This document shows, one piece after another, positions 1 to 7,138 of a DNA stretch of 15,249 bases. A model generated the notes under the pieces. It had not been told where the DNA came from. It saw only the letters and a program-made list of their open reading frames with translations, and did not search any database. Both the position numbers and the translations under genes were made by a program. Source of the DNA: Hyphomicrobiales bacterium (lineage in GTDB: Bacteria; Pseudomonadota; Alphaproteobacteria; Rhizobiales; Beijerinckiaceae); assembly GCA_003567055.1 (NCBI GenBank), contig PXAW01000026.1:1-15249 (forward strand), read 5' to 3'. The stretch's first letter is position 1. Each line of letters starts with the position of its first letter.

Positions 1-529
1 AGGGGTCGGTATAATGCCCGTTCGCGTCGCGGTTGCTCTCGGAGCCCAGATCGGCGGAGAGATCCTCGCCGCCCCAGGCGATCCCGATCAGGCGATGGCT
101 GGCGCCGCGAAAGCTGCCCAGCGCGAAGATGCTGCGCGCGGTCTCGGTGGCGATCGCCATGATCTTCGTCATGCCGTCTTCAAGCCCGAATTCCGCCTCG
201 CGCACCGCGATCATCGCGGCGAGATGGGCGACGTCGCTGCCGCCGCAGGCCTTGGGCTGGACGATGCCGTCCGGGCATAATTCCATCACCGCATCGAGAT
301 CGGCGGCCGTGTGGCCCGATGCGAGATCGTTGACGCGCACGAACAGGCGCGGGCGGCTTTCCGCCTTGCCGGCTTCGCGCAGGAAACCCGCCGTCACCTG
401 CCGGGCGTTCTCCTTGGCCGAGGGGGCGACGGAATCTTCCAGATCGATGATCAGGGCGTCGGCACCGCTGCCGAGCCCCTTCTCCATCTTGCGGGCGCTG
501 TCACCCGGTACGAACAGATAGGAGCGCAT
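1..529 (-). CDS. HpcH/HpaI-family CoA ester lyase (CitE-like), 3' end cut by window
   Basis: Reading leftwards from the ATG at 529, the first 176 residues of a CitE-like lyase are present and the C-terminus lies outside the window. The family cleaves or condenses CoA esters such as malyl-CoA, citramalyl-CoA or methylmalyl-CoA in a Mg2+-dependent TIM barrel. Visible family motifs in order: RSYLFVPGDS at the N-terminus, DALIIDLEDSV carrying an acidic residue of the active site, GIVQPKA with the barrel lysine, an IATETA segment with the metal-binding glutamate, and WGGEDLSADLG with the metal-binding aspartate. The start lies 4 nt after the stop of the MaoC gene, so the two are co-transcribed and probably coupled. 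A comparable MaoC-CitE neighbourhood is known in Mycobacterium tuberculosis (Rv2499c-Rv2498c). The family is certain; the substrate is not. Malyl-CoA/beta-methylmalyl-CoA or citramalyl-CoA lyase are the leading options. Confidence 0.92.
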   Translation of the reverse strand, partial: MRSYLFVPGDSARKMEKGLGSGADALIIDLEDSVAPSAKENARQVTAGFLREAGKAESRPRLFVRVNDLASGHTAADLDAVMELCPDGIVQPKACGGSDVAHLAAMIAVREAEFGLEDGMTKIMAIATETARSIFALGSFRGASHRLIGIAWGGEDLSADLGSESNRDANGHYTDP

Positions 530-533
530 CGCC

Positions 534-1034
534 TCACGCCTCCCGCTTGCGCATGAAGGCCTGGCGGCGGCACTCGGCGACGAGGGTGCCGTCCTGCTTG
601 TAGGCGCGGTGGATTAAATCGACGATGCCGGCATTCGGGCGTGAGCGGGATTCGCGCTTGGCGGCGATCTCGGTCGTGCAATTGATGGTATCGCCCTCGA
701 AGAGCGGGGCGGGGAATTTCACGTCGCTCATGCCGAGATTGGCGATGGTGGTGCCGTTGGTCGTGTCGTTCACCGAAATTCCGATCATCAGGCCCAGCGT
801 GAACAGCGAGTTCATCAGCGGCTGGCCCCATTCCGTCTCGGTGGCGCAGAAATGTGCATCGATATGAAGGGGTTGTGGGTTCAGCGTCATATTGGAGAAC
901 AGCATGTTGTCCATCTGCGTGACGGTGCGCGTCAGGCGGTGGGCGATGGTTTCCCCGACGGTGAAATCCTCGAAATACATGCCTCCGCGCGGGCTGGGGC
1001 CCGGGGGCGGATTGGCGGCGGCCGGATCGGTCAT
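534..1034 (-). CDS. MaoC-family acyl-CoA hydratase/dehydratase
   Basis: This is a 166-residue single hot-dog-fold protein of the MaoC dehydratase family, which adds water to or removes it from enoyl-CoA thioesters. Seen in the sequence: the N-terminal YFEDFTVGETI signature after a proline/glycine-rich leader of about 18 residues; then NPQPLHID, where the hydratase-2 type catalytic Asp/His normally lies; then GQPLMNS, and a FPAPLFEGDT segment near residue 109. It is about half the length of two-domain mesaconyl-CoA hydratases, so it is not a standard Mch. The start is supported by AGGAG eight bases before the ATG. It is the first gene of an operon with the CitE-like lyase (4-nt gap), so it probably makes the beta-hydroxyacyl-CoA that the lyase splits. 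Candidate routes are branched-chain acyl-CoA breakdown, itaconate/mesaconate breakdown or C5-dicarboxyl-CoA chemistry. The sequence does not decide between them. Confidence 0.9.
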   Translation of the reverse strand: MTDPAAANPPPGPSPRGGMYFEDFTVGETIAHRLTRTVTQMDNMLFSNMTLNPQPLHIDAHFCATETEWGQPLMNSLFTLGLMIGISVNDTTNGTTIANLGMSDVKFPAPLFEGDTINCTTEIAAKRESRSRPNAGIVDLIHRAYKQDGTLVAECRRQAFMRKREA

Positions 1035-1103
1035 GGGCGTAACTCCTGATTGTTATTTTTTGCCGTTGCTCCGCTTTCTGCGGGCGATCTTAGGGTTTCC
1101 TTT

Positions 1104-1132
1104 ACCATAAATCGTCCACTCTGACCGGTGAA
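1104..1132 (-). promoter_or_regulatory. Possible sigma-70 promoter of the maoC-citE-like operon
   Basis: On the minus strand, TTCACC (1132-1127) is followed after exactly 17 bases by TATGGT (1109-1104). Each hexamer matches the sigma-70 consensus at 4 of 6 positions. Transcription would begin near 1097 and leave a leader of about 60 nt ending in AGGAG before the ATG at 1034. This is a consensus match only. Confidence 0.3.
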
Positions 1133-1185
1133 GCAGCGTTCGCGACGACGGCGTCGTGACGGGACCCGCTTCATCGAGTGTCAGC

Positions 1186-2268
1186 ATGGCGATGTTCCTG
1201 TTTACCAGCCCTGCCGCCCCCGCGACCAGCCCCGGAGACGGGGTGGTCGAGGCGATTCGGCGTGGCGCGGCGGAAACGGGCGCGGATTTCGACTATCTGC
1301 TGCGCACGGCGGAGCGCGAATCGGCGCTCGATCCGCGTGCGCGCGCTCCGACATCCTCGGCGACGGGTCTGTTCCAGTTCATTGAGCAGACCTGGCTCGG
1401 CATGGTCCATAACGAGGGCGCGCGATTCGGGCTCGATGCCGAGGCGCAGGCGATCACGCGCCGGGCGGACGGGCGTTATGCCGTGGCCGATCCGGGCCAG
1501 CGCAACGCCATACTCTCCCTGCGCGAAGATCCCGCCATCGCTTCCAAACTCGCCGGCGCGCTGACCGATTCCAACCAGGCGCAGCTCGCGCGCAGCCTCG
1601 GGCGGGAGCCGCGCCCCGCCGATCTCTATATCGCGCATTTCCTCGGCGCCGGCTCCGCCGCGACGCTGATCGATACGGCGCAGCGCGACCCGGGACGCAA
1701 TGCGGCGGCGATGTTCCCCGAAGCGGCGCGCGCCAATCCCGGCATCTTCTACGATGGCTCGGGCAATCCGCGCGGGGCGGGCGCGGTCTATCATGCGCTC
1801 GCGGCGCAGCACGAGAATATCGCGCGCAGCGCGCGGGCCGAGACCCCCGCCGCCTATGCGGCGGCTCCCGCCGACGGCGATGCGGGCGGGCAGCCGCGAT
1901 TGCCGTTCCAGGACATGACCGGCCCGGCCTTTCATGGCCTGTTCGGCTCCGGAACCCGTCCCGCCGGCGTATCCGAGGCCGTGAGCGGGCTCTGGGCCGG
2001 GGAGGGGAGATCCGGCGGACGTGGCGAACCGCCTTCGACCGGAGGGGACGGCATGCCCGCGCGCAGCGACACCCGTGCACCGCTGTTCTTTCCCTATGGC
2101 GAGCGGGTTTCGCGGGGTGATACGCGCGCATCCGCCGGGGCGATGACGGGTGGCGGCGAGCCGGCTCCCGGCATTCCGCTGCCGCCGCAACGCCCCGATC
2201 CGTCGCACTTGACCGGTTCCCGGAACCCGCTCGACCTGCAGGCCTTCACGTCCCGGAGGGGAAGCTGA
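1186..2268 (+). CDS. Lytic transglycosylase-like protein (SLT domain)
   Basis: This is a 360-residue protein with a lysozyme-like SLT domain that would cleave the glycan chains of peptidoglycan. With the ATG at 1186, the catalytic glutamate is E45 in TAERESALDP, followed by SSATGLFQFIEQTWLGM, the family's xxGLFQ-type core. A conserved YIAHFLGA segment follows at about residues 145-155. The C-terminal half (from about residue 210) is rich in Ala, Gly, Pro and Arg and looks disordered. I see no clear signal peptide, so export may be flagellar or otherwise non-standard, or the protein may act at the inner face. The start is uncertain: GTG at 1156 and ATG at 1192 are in frame and none has a strong Shine-Dalgarno sequence. 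The stop overlaps the next gene's start (TGATG), so the transglycosylase and the DUF2336 protein are translationally coupled. Confidence 0.88.
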   Translation: MAMFLFTSPAAPATSPGDGVVEAIRRGAAETGADFDYLLRTAERESALDPRARAPTSSATGLFQFIEQTWLGMVHNEGARFGLDAEAQAITRRADGRYAVADPGQRNAILSLREDPAIASKLAGALTDSNQAQLARSLGREPRPADLYIAHFLGAGSAATLIDTAQRDPGRNAAAMFPEAARANPGIFYDGSGNPRGAGAVYHALAAQHENIARSARAETPAAYAAAPADGDAGGQPRLPFQDMTGPAFHGLFGSGTRPAGVSEAVSGLWAGEGRSGGRGEPPSTGGDGMPARSDTRAPLFFPYGERVSRGDTRASAGAMTGGGEPAPGIPLPPQRPDPSHLTGSRNPLDLQAFTSRRGS

Positions 2269-3482
2269 TGATTGTACGCCGTTTCCTGCTCTGGGCCCGT
2301 ACCGCGCCGCCCGGCCAGCGCGCCGATGCCGTCAGCGCGCTGGCACGCACTTTCCTTTATTCGGAGCTCTCGCAGGAGGATCACTGGGAAGCGGAGACGG
2401 CGCTCACCGCCATGCTCGACGATCCGGCGCCGCTGGTGCGCCGGGCGCTCGCGGAGGCGCTTGCGAATGCGCCGGACGCGCCGCGCCATATCATCGTCGC
2501 GCTCGCCAATGACCAGCCCGATATCGCCGCTCTGGTGCTGGCGCGTTCGCCGCTTCTGTCGACGGAGGATCTCGTCGATTGTGCCGCGCTCGGCGACAGC
2601 TTCGCCCAGATCGCGATCGCCCTGCGCGTGCAGGTCACGCCGCCGGTCTGTGCCGCGCTGGCGGAGATCGCCTCTGCGGATGCGCTGATCGAGCTCGTCG
2701 GCAATCCCGGCGCCGAGATCCCCCATTCGGCGCTGGCACGCATGCTGGCGCGTCACGGCGATGTGGCGGATCTGCGCGAAGCCATGCTCGCGCGGCGCGA
2801 TCTGCCGCTGGAAATCCGGCAATCCATCGCCGTTGCCGTGGCCGATACGCTGAAACTCTTCGTGCTCGAACGCGGCTGGATGAATCCCGAGCGCACGGAG
2901 CGGGTCGTCCGCGAGGCGCGGGAGAAGACGACGATCGCGCTTTCGGGCGGCGTCGACAGCGCCGATGTGCAGGGGCTCGTGGCGCATCTGCGCGAAACGG
3001 GCCAGCTCACCCCGGCCCTGATCCTGCGAGCGGTGCTCTCGCACGGGCTGGCCTTCGCCGAGGCCGCATTCTCCGAGCTCGCCGATCTGCCCCTCGCGCG
3101 CGTCGCCGGGCTCATCCAGGATCGCCGCGGTGCCGGTTTCCCGGCGCTCTATCGCAGGGCAGGCATGCCGCAGGCCCTGCAGCCGGCCTTCGAGGCGGCG
3201 CTCTCGGCGCTTCGTGAACCGGCGCGCGACGGCACTGCCGCAGGGCCTCAGCTCTCGCGCCGGATGATCGAACGGGTGCTTTCGGCCTGTACGCGTCTGC
3301 CCGCCGACGAGGCCGGCAAGCTGCTCGCCCTGCTGCGCCGCTACGAATCCGAAGCCGCACGCGAGGAAGCCCGTGAGATGACGCTGCATCTGATCGACGA
3401 TGCCGCGCTCGACATGGCGCTCGGTCATGTGGAGGAGGGTATTGCGCGCGCCATCGCCTATCGGTCTCGTCTTGCGGCATGA
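2268..3482 (+). CDS. DUF2336 domain protein (helical repeats)
   Basis: This is a 404-residue protein matching my recollection of the alphaproteobacterial DUF2336 family. No biochemical function is established for it. It is almost all alpha-helical with HEAT-like repeats. Examples are the LTAMLDDPAPLVRRALAEAL helix pair near residue 50, PRHIIVALANDQPDIAALV near residue 75 and HSALARMLARHGDVADLREA near residue 150. Such repeats usually form protein-binding solenoids. There is no signal peptide and no membrane segment, so it should be cytoplasmic. The start is firm: GGAGG lies about 8 bases upstream and the ATG overlaps the TGA of the transglycosylase gene by one base. The tight coupling suggests that the two proteins work in one process, perhaps with this one as scaffold or regulator. 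That role is inferred from position only. Confidence 0.88.
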   Translation: MIVRRFLLWARTAPPGQRADAVSALARTFLYSELSQEDHWEAETALTAMLDDPAPLVRRALAEALANAPDAPRHIIVALANDQPDIAALVLARSPLLSTEDLVDCAALGDSFAQIAIALRVQVTPPVCAALAEIASADALIELVGNPGAEIPHSALARMLARHGDVADLREAMLARRDLPLEIRQSIAVAVADTLKLFVLERGWMNPERTERVVREAREKTTIALSGGVDSADVQGLVAHLRETGQLTPALILRAVLSHGLAFAEAAFSELADLPLARVAGLIQDRRGAGFPALYRRAGMPQALQPAFEAALSALREPARDGTAAGPQLSRRMIERVLSACTRLPADEAGKLLALLRRYESEAAREEAREMTLHLIDDAALDMALGHVEEGIARAIAYRSRLAA

Positions 3483-3608
3483 TGTCGGAAATTGACATTA
3501 TCAGATGAAACTAGCGTGAACAAAGTATTGCATCAGTGATGCCGCAAGGTAATCAGCAAGAAGCAAGCGAGAAGCGTGCTTTCCTGCAATGATATTTTAA
3601 TTCCCAAG

Positions 3609-3620
3609 CGTTACGTAACG
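3609..3620. promoter_or_regulatory. Perfect 12-bp palindrome upstream of the COG3915 gene
   Basis: CGTTACGTAACG is a perfect palindrome 39-50 bp before the chosen start at 3659. It lies in a comparatively AT-rich, 176-bp gene-free interval (3483-3658). It could be an operator for a dimeric regulator of the COG3915/GGDEF-EAL pair. The right half continues into GTAACGGCATGC (3615-3626), which recurs at 3651-3662 around the actual start codon. Confidence 0.25.
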
Positions 3621-3658
3621 GCATGCGCACGACATCTGCCCAGGCCGGGAGTAACGGC

Positions 3659-4228
3659 ATGCCGCCTTCGTTCACCATTGTTGCCGCAAGGATCGCCGCA
3701 TTTCGATCGGCATCGATCGCCCGGGTTGCCGGTCTTTTCGTCACCGGCCTACTCGTCACCGGCCTACTCGTGATGCCCCTGCTCGGCGGGCCTGCATCCG
3801 CGCAACCGGGCCGGAGCGTCACCTTCGTCGATGCGCAGGGCGAGGTCGTGGCAGTGCTTGATCGTGAGGCGTTGGAAGCCGTCGGACGCTTCGAGGTGCG
3901 CACGAATACGCCCTGGGATGATGATCCCGTCAGCTATGAGGGGCCGCTCCTGCGCGATCTCGTCGACGCCGTCGGATTCGGTGATTCCGCGATTATCGTC
4001 CATGCGCTCAACGACTATTCGAGCCAGATCCCGTCCGCGGACATGCGCGATTTCGACGTCATCCTCGCCCTGCGCAAGGATGGCGAATACATGCCCATCG
4101 CAGATATGGGCCCCGCCTTCGTGGTCTATCCGTATGATTTTGATCCGCGCCTGCGGGATCGTGTGTATTACGCGCGTTCCGTCTGGCAGGTCTCGCGCAT
4201 CCGGCAATTGCCGGTCGCTGCCGAGTGA
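3659..4228 (+). CDS. Secreted COG3915-type protein (molybdopterin-oxidoreductase fold)
   Basis: This is a 189-residue exported protein resembling the sulfite-oxidase-type molybdopterin-binding fold family COG3915. An Arg-bearing N-terminus and a hydrophobic core (about residues 23-42) end in ASA before Q49, a good signal peptidase I site, so the mature protein (about 141 residues) should be periplasmic. Family-like stretches are RTNTPWDDDPVSYEGPLLRD, ALNDYSSQIP, a GEYMPIADMGPAFVVYP segment and a terminal SVWQVSRI. The mature part has no cysteine at all, so the cysteine that binds molybdenum in true sulfite oxidases is missing. It may bind another ligand or act as a sensor rather than a redox enzyme. 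The start at 3659 has GGGAG seven bases upstream; the in-frame ATG at 3623 lacks one. The GGDEF-EAL gene begins 12 nt downstream, so this is probably its periplasmic partner. Confidence 0.82.
   Translation: MPPSFTIVAARIAAFRSASIARVAGLFVTGLLVTGLLVMPLLGGPASAQPGRSVTFVDAQGEVVAVLDREALEAVGRFEVRTNTPWDDDPVSYEGPLLRDLVDAVGFGDSAIIVHALNDYSSQIPSADMRDFDVILALRKDGEYMPIADMGPAFVVYPYDFDPRLRDRVYYARSVWQVSRIRQLPVAAE
3741..3770 (+). repeat. Exact 15-bp tandem duplication in signal-peptide coding region
   Basis: The unit TCACCGGCCTACTCG occurs twice back to back (3741-3755 and 3756-3770). It is in frame and duplicates five residues (VTGLL) within the hydrophobic core of the COG3915 protein's signal peptide. Confidence 0.95.
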
Positions 4229-4240
4229 GGGGCACGAGCC

Positions 4241-6196
4241 TTGCCCGGTCGCAAATATTACTACCTCGCCTGCATCTTCCACTTCATCCTCGCGGTGATC
4301 GTCGCCGCCGCGCTGGTGCAGATCGAGATGAAGAAGCGTGAATTGTCGGAACTGACCTACCGGGATGTGGCCTGGTCGGCGACCAACGGGCGATTCGAAT
4401 TCTCCGAGATGGAGCGCAATCTCGTCCTGTTCAGCCTGACGAGCGAGGTGCATTACCTCGAACAGGGGTTGCTCTACCGGGAAATCCTGCGCGGGCGCAT
4501 CGCGATCTGGCAGCGTGGCGATTTCGCCGAGATGCTGCGCCGGCGGCCCGATCTTCTCCCCGATGCCCGGATCGTACGTGATGCTTTCGAGGCGCTCGAC
4601 ACGCAACTGGATCAGATCCGGATCAATCAGCCACGCACCGCCTATCGCCCGATCGGAGCAGCATTGCCGATCCTCGACGGGATGCGCCCCTCCGTCAACG
4701 CGCTGACGGCGCAGGCCTTCACGTCGAGCATCAGGGAAGTAGGCGCCTTGCGCGACCAGATCGAGAGCCATGAGAGCATCCTGCGCTGGGCGCTGATCGC
4801 GCTGGTTCTCGTCGGCGGCACGCAGCTTCTGATCGTCTTCCAGCAGAACCGCTCCCTCCTGCGCGCCGAGCAGCGGGCGCGCGCCAATCTCGAACAGGTC
4901 TCCCATCTGGCCAATCACGACCCGCTGACGGGCCTGCCCAACCGGATGTATTTCGAGACCCTGATCCGCGAGATTGCCCGCGACAGGCACCGGCGCCGCG
5001 AGAGTGCCGCCGTGTTCGTGATCGATCTCGATCGCTTCAAGAGCGTCAATGACACGCTCGGCCATGCGGCGGGGGATGCGCTATTGCGCGACGTGGTGCG
5101 GCGGGTGCGTCCGATCCTGGGCGCGGCCTCGGAAGAGCATGTCTTCTCACGGCTCGGTGGTGACGAATTCGTGGCGCTGGTCCCGCAGATCGGTGATCTC
5201 GATGCCGCTACAGAACTCGCGCTCGAGATCCGCAGCGCCATCGCCGAACCCTTCGATCTGCGCGAGGGGCGCGTCACCATCGATGCCAGCGTGGGCGTGG
5301 CGATGATCCCGCCGGATGCGCCGGAAACGGTCTGGCTCGATGCCGATCTCGCCCTGTCGGAAGCCAAGCAGAACGGGCGTGGCGGCGTGCACGCCTTCGA
5401 GCCGGATCTGCGTGAGCGCTCCATGCGTCGCAACCGCATCGAGCGTGAATTGCCTGACGCGGTTCGGCAGGGGCAGATCCAGCCGCATTACCAGACCCAG
5501 GTCGATCTCGCCGACGGGCGCCTTGCTCATGTCGAGGCACTGGCGCGCTGGCGGCATCCGGAACTGGGCTGGATCTCGCCGGGAGAGTTCATTCCCGTCG
5601 CCGAGAGCTCGGGCCAGATCGGTGCGCTCGGGCTGCATATTCTCGAACAGGCCTGTCATGACGCGCATATCGCGCTTCCGGAGAATGTCGGTGTCGCGGT
5701 CAACCTCTCCGTGGCGCAGCTGCGCTTTGCGAGTCTGCCCGCCCAGGTCGCAGCGATTCTCGGGCGGACCGGCCTCGCGCCGCACCGGCTGACGCTGGAG
5801 ATCACCGAGAGCCTGCTGATCAAGAATTTCGACAGCACCGCCGCCGTGCTCGACGCTCTCAAGGCGCTGGGCGTGCGCATCGCCCTCGACGATTTCGGTG
5901 CCGGTTTTACCGCGATGAATTATCTCGCCCGCGATTGCTTCGATCAGATCAAGCTCGATCGTTCGCTCATCCAGGGCATTGCCGATTCTCCGCGCAAGCA
6001 GACCGTGGTCGGCGGTGTGCTCGCGCTCAGCCGCAAGCTCGGTCTCGAAATCGTCGCGGAAGGCATCGAGACGCCGGAGGATGCCAGGCTTCTCGGGCAG
6101 ATGGGATGCGATCTCGGGCAGGGCTTCCTGTATTCGAAGGCCGTCCCGCCGGAGGCCCTCGATGCGGGGGCGCGCGCGTCGAGGGTCAGCGCCTGA
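4241..6196 (+). CDS. Membrane GGDEF-EAL protein (cyclic-di-GMP synthesis/breakdown)
   Basis: This is a 651-residue inner-membrane signalling protein. A first membrane segment (about residues 8-26), a helical periplasmic region of about 150 residues and a second membrane segment (about 180-200) precede a GGDEF domain and an EAL domain. The cyclase has NHDPLTGLPNR, DLDRFKSVND and an intact GGDEF at 306-310. The RxxD inhibitory site expected just upstream is absent (SEEH instead). The phosphodiesterase keeps EAL (432-434), the NLS asparagine, the TLEITES glutamate, DDFGAG, KLDRSL, VAEGIET and QGFLYS, so both activities look possible. Translation appears to start at TTG 4241, with GAGGGG eight bases upstream. 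It follows the COG3915 gene by 12 nt, and that secreted protein could bind the periplasmic region and set the balance of the two activities (inference). Confidence 0.93.
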   Translation: MPGRKYYYLACIFHFILAVIVAAALVQIEMKKRELSELTYRDVAWSATNGRFEFSEMERNLVLFSLTSEVHYLEQGLLYREILRGRIAIWQRGDFAEMLRRRPDLLPDARIVRDAFEALDTQLDQIRINQPRTAYRPIGAALPILDGMRPSVNALTAQAFTSSIREVGALRDQIESHESILRWALIALVLVGGTQLLIVFQQNRSLLRAEQRARANLEQVSHLANHDPLTGLPNRMYFETLIREIARDRHRRRESAAVFVIDLDRFKSVNDTLGHAAGDALLRDVVRRVRPILGAASEEHVFSRLGGDEFVALVPQIGDLDAATELALEIRSAIAEPFDLREGRVTIDASVGVAMIPPDAPETVWLDADLALSEAKQNGRGGVHAFEPDLRERSMRRNRIERELPDAVRQGQIQPHYQTQVDLADGRLAHVEALARWRHPELGWISPGEFIPVAESSGQIGALGLHILEQACHDAHIALPENVGVAVNLSVAQLRFASLPAQVAAILGRTGLAPHRLTLEITESLLIKNFDSTAAVLDALKALGVRIALDDFGAGFTAMNYLARDCFDQIKLDRSLIQGIADSPRKQTVVGGVLALSRKLGLEIVAEGIETPEDARLLGQMGCDLGQGFLYSKAVPPEALDAGARASRVSA

Positions 6197-6289
6197 GCCG
6201 CGTGCTCTTGCCGGAGCCTTCCCGCGCCCCACCATGAAGGATGAGCGCGGAAAGCGGCCCGCACGGTTCAGCCGCTCCGGGAGGATGTC

Positions 6290-6955
6290 ATGGCGGAAGA
6301 AGACGGGCTTGCGCCGGGCGCGCGGATACTGGTCATCGGCGCGTCGCGCGGGATCGGTCGCGAGACCTGCGCGGCGGCGCTGAAGGCCGGTTACCGGGTG
6401 CGGGGCTTTGCGCGCGGCATCGAAGACCGCGCGTTTCGTCATCATGCGTTCGAGGCCGTAGCCGGGGACGCGCTCGATTTTCATGACATGACGCGCGCGC
6501 TCGAGGGGTGCGACGCGGTGGTGCAGAGCCTCGGTATCCGTGCCGATCCCGCGACCCTGCTCGCGCCGGTCTCGCTGTTCTCGCAGGCGACGCGGGTGAT
6601 GCTTCAGGCGATGGCGCATGCCGGCACGCCGCGCCTCGTGGCGGTGACCGGCTACGGTGTCGGCGACAGCCGCCGGGCGCTGGCGCTGCCCGAGCGGGTA
6701 CTGTTCGAGACGGTGATGGGCCGGGTGGCCGCCGACAAGGAGCGGCAGGAGAGCCTGATTCGCGCCAGCGATACGCACTGGACGATCCTGCGGCCCGGCT
6801 TTCTCACCCGGGCCGTCTCCTGCCCGTCGGCGCGGCTGCGTGCGGATCCGGGGGAATGGCGCAACGGTTTCGTCAGCCGCAGCGCGGTCGCGGAGCAGAT
6901 CGTCGGGCTCTTGCGCAGCGGCGCTTACAGTGGCAATGCGGTGGTCTTCACCTGA
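6290..6955 (+). CDS. Atypical SDR / NAD(P)H-binding oxidoreductase
   Basis: This is a 221-residue Rossmann-fold protein of the atypical short-chain dehydrogenase type (NAD(P)H-binding, PF13460-like). The dinucleotide loop is seen as VIGASRGIGRE (G17, G21, G23), followed by GDALDFHD, where such proteins place the adenine-contacting aspartate, then LVAVTGYGVGDS near residue 125 and TILRPGFLT near residue 165. The classical YxxxK catalytic pair is not evident, which is usual for this subgroup: some act on flavins, quinones or biliverdin and others only bind NADP to regulate. The start has GGGAGG five bases upstream. It lies on the same strand as the GGDEF-EAL gene (93 nt upstream) and purM (181 nt downstream), but nothing ties its function to either. 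The substrate is unknown. Confidence 0.85.
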   Translation: MAEEDGLAPGARILVIGASRGIGRETCAAALKAGYRVRGFARGIEDRAFRHHAFEAVAGDALDFHDMTRALEGCDAVVQSLGIRADPATLLAPVSLFSQATRVMLQAMAHAGTPRLVAVTGYGVGDSRRALALPERVLFETVMGRVAADKERQESLIRASDTHWTILRPGFLTRAVSCPSARLRADPGEWRNGFVSRSAVAEQIVGLLRSGAYSGNAVVFT

Positions 6956-7115
6956 ACGGGCGCCGGATGCGACGCGTGCAAGTCGCGCATATCAGCGGTA
7001 AAGCGGGAAAACCCGGCAATGCGGCGCGCCGCGTGCAAGGAATGCTTGCCTGTAGGCGTGAGGGGCTTTAACTCCCGGCATCGTTTATCGCGTCGGCGGC
7101 TGTGCGCCTGACGCA

Positions 7116-7138
7116 ATGATGCATGGGAGTCGCATCAT
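7116..7138 (+). promoter_or_regulatory. Hairpin framing the purM ribosome-binding site
   Basis: ATGATGC (7116-7122) and GCATCAT (7132-7138) are perfect inverted repeats. The 9-nt loop contains the purM Shine-Dalgarno GGGAG (7125-7129), and the right arm contains the first two bases of the purM start codon (ATG 7137-7139). In mRNA the Shine-Dalgarno sequence would be exposed in the loop while the start codon is paired, so the element could tune translation. The two ATGs in the left arm (7116 and 7119) are poorer start candidates. Confidence 0.4.

Noticed and set aside
1171..2208. Long minus-strand open frame opposite the transglycosylase gene
   Set aside because: High-GC antisense shadow: Arg/Gly-rich with no recognisable domain, while the plus strand encodes a clear SLT domain.
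3482..3498. ATGTC/GACAT hairpin directly after the DUF2336 stop as a terminator
   Set aside because: The stem is only 5 bp, AT-rich, and not followed by a T run. The TTGACA inside it also lacks a suitable -10 box for a promoter call.
3764..5065. Long minus-strand open frames opposite the COG3915, GGDEF-EAL, purM and second GGDEF-EAL genes
   Set aside because: All mirror well-supported plus-strand genes with intact motifs. Long antisense frames are expected at this GC content.
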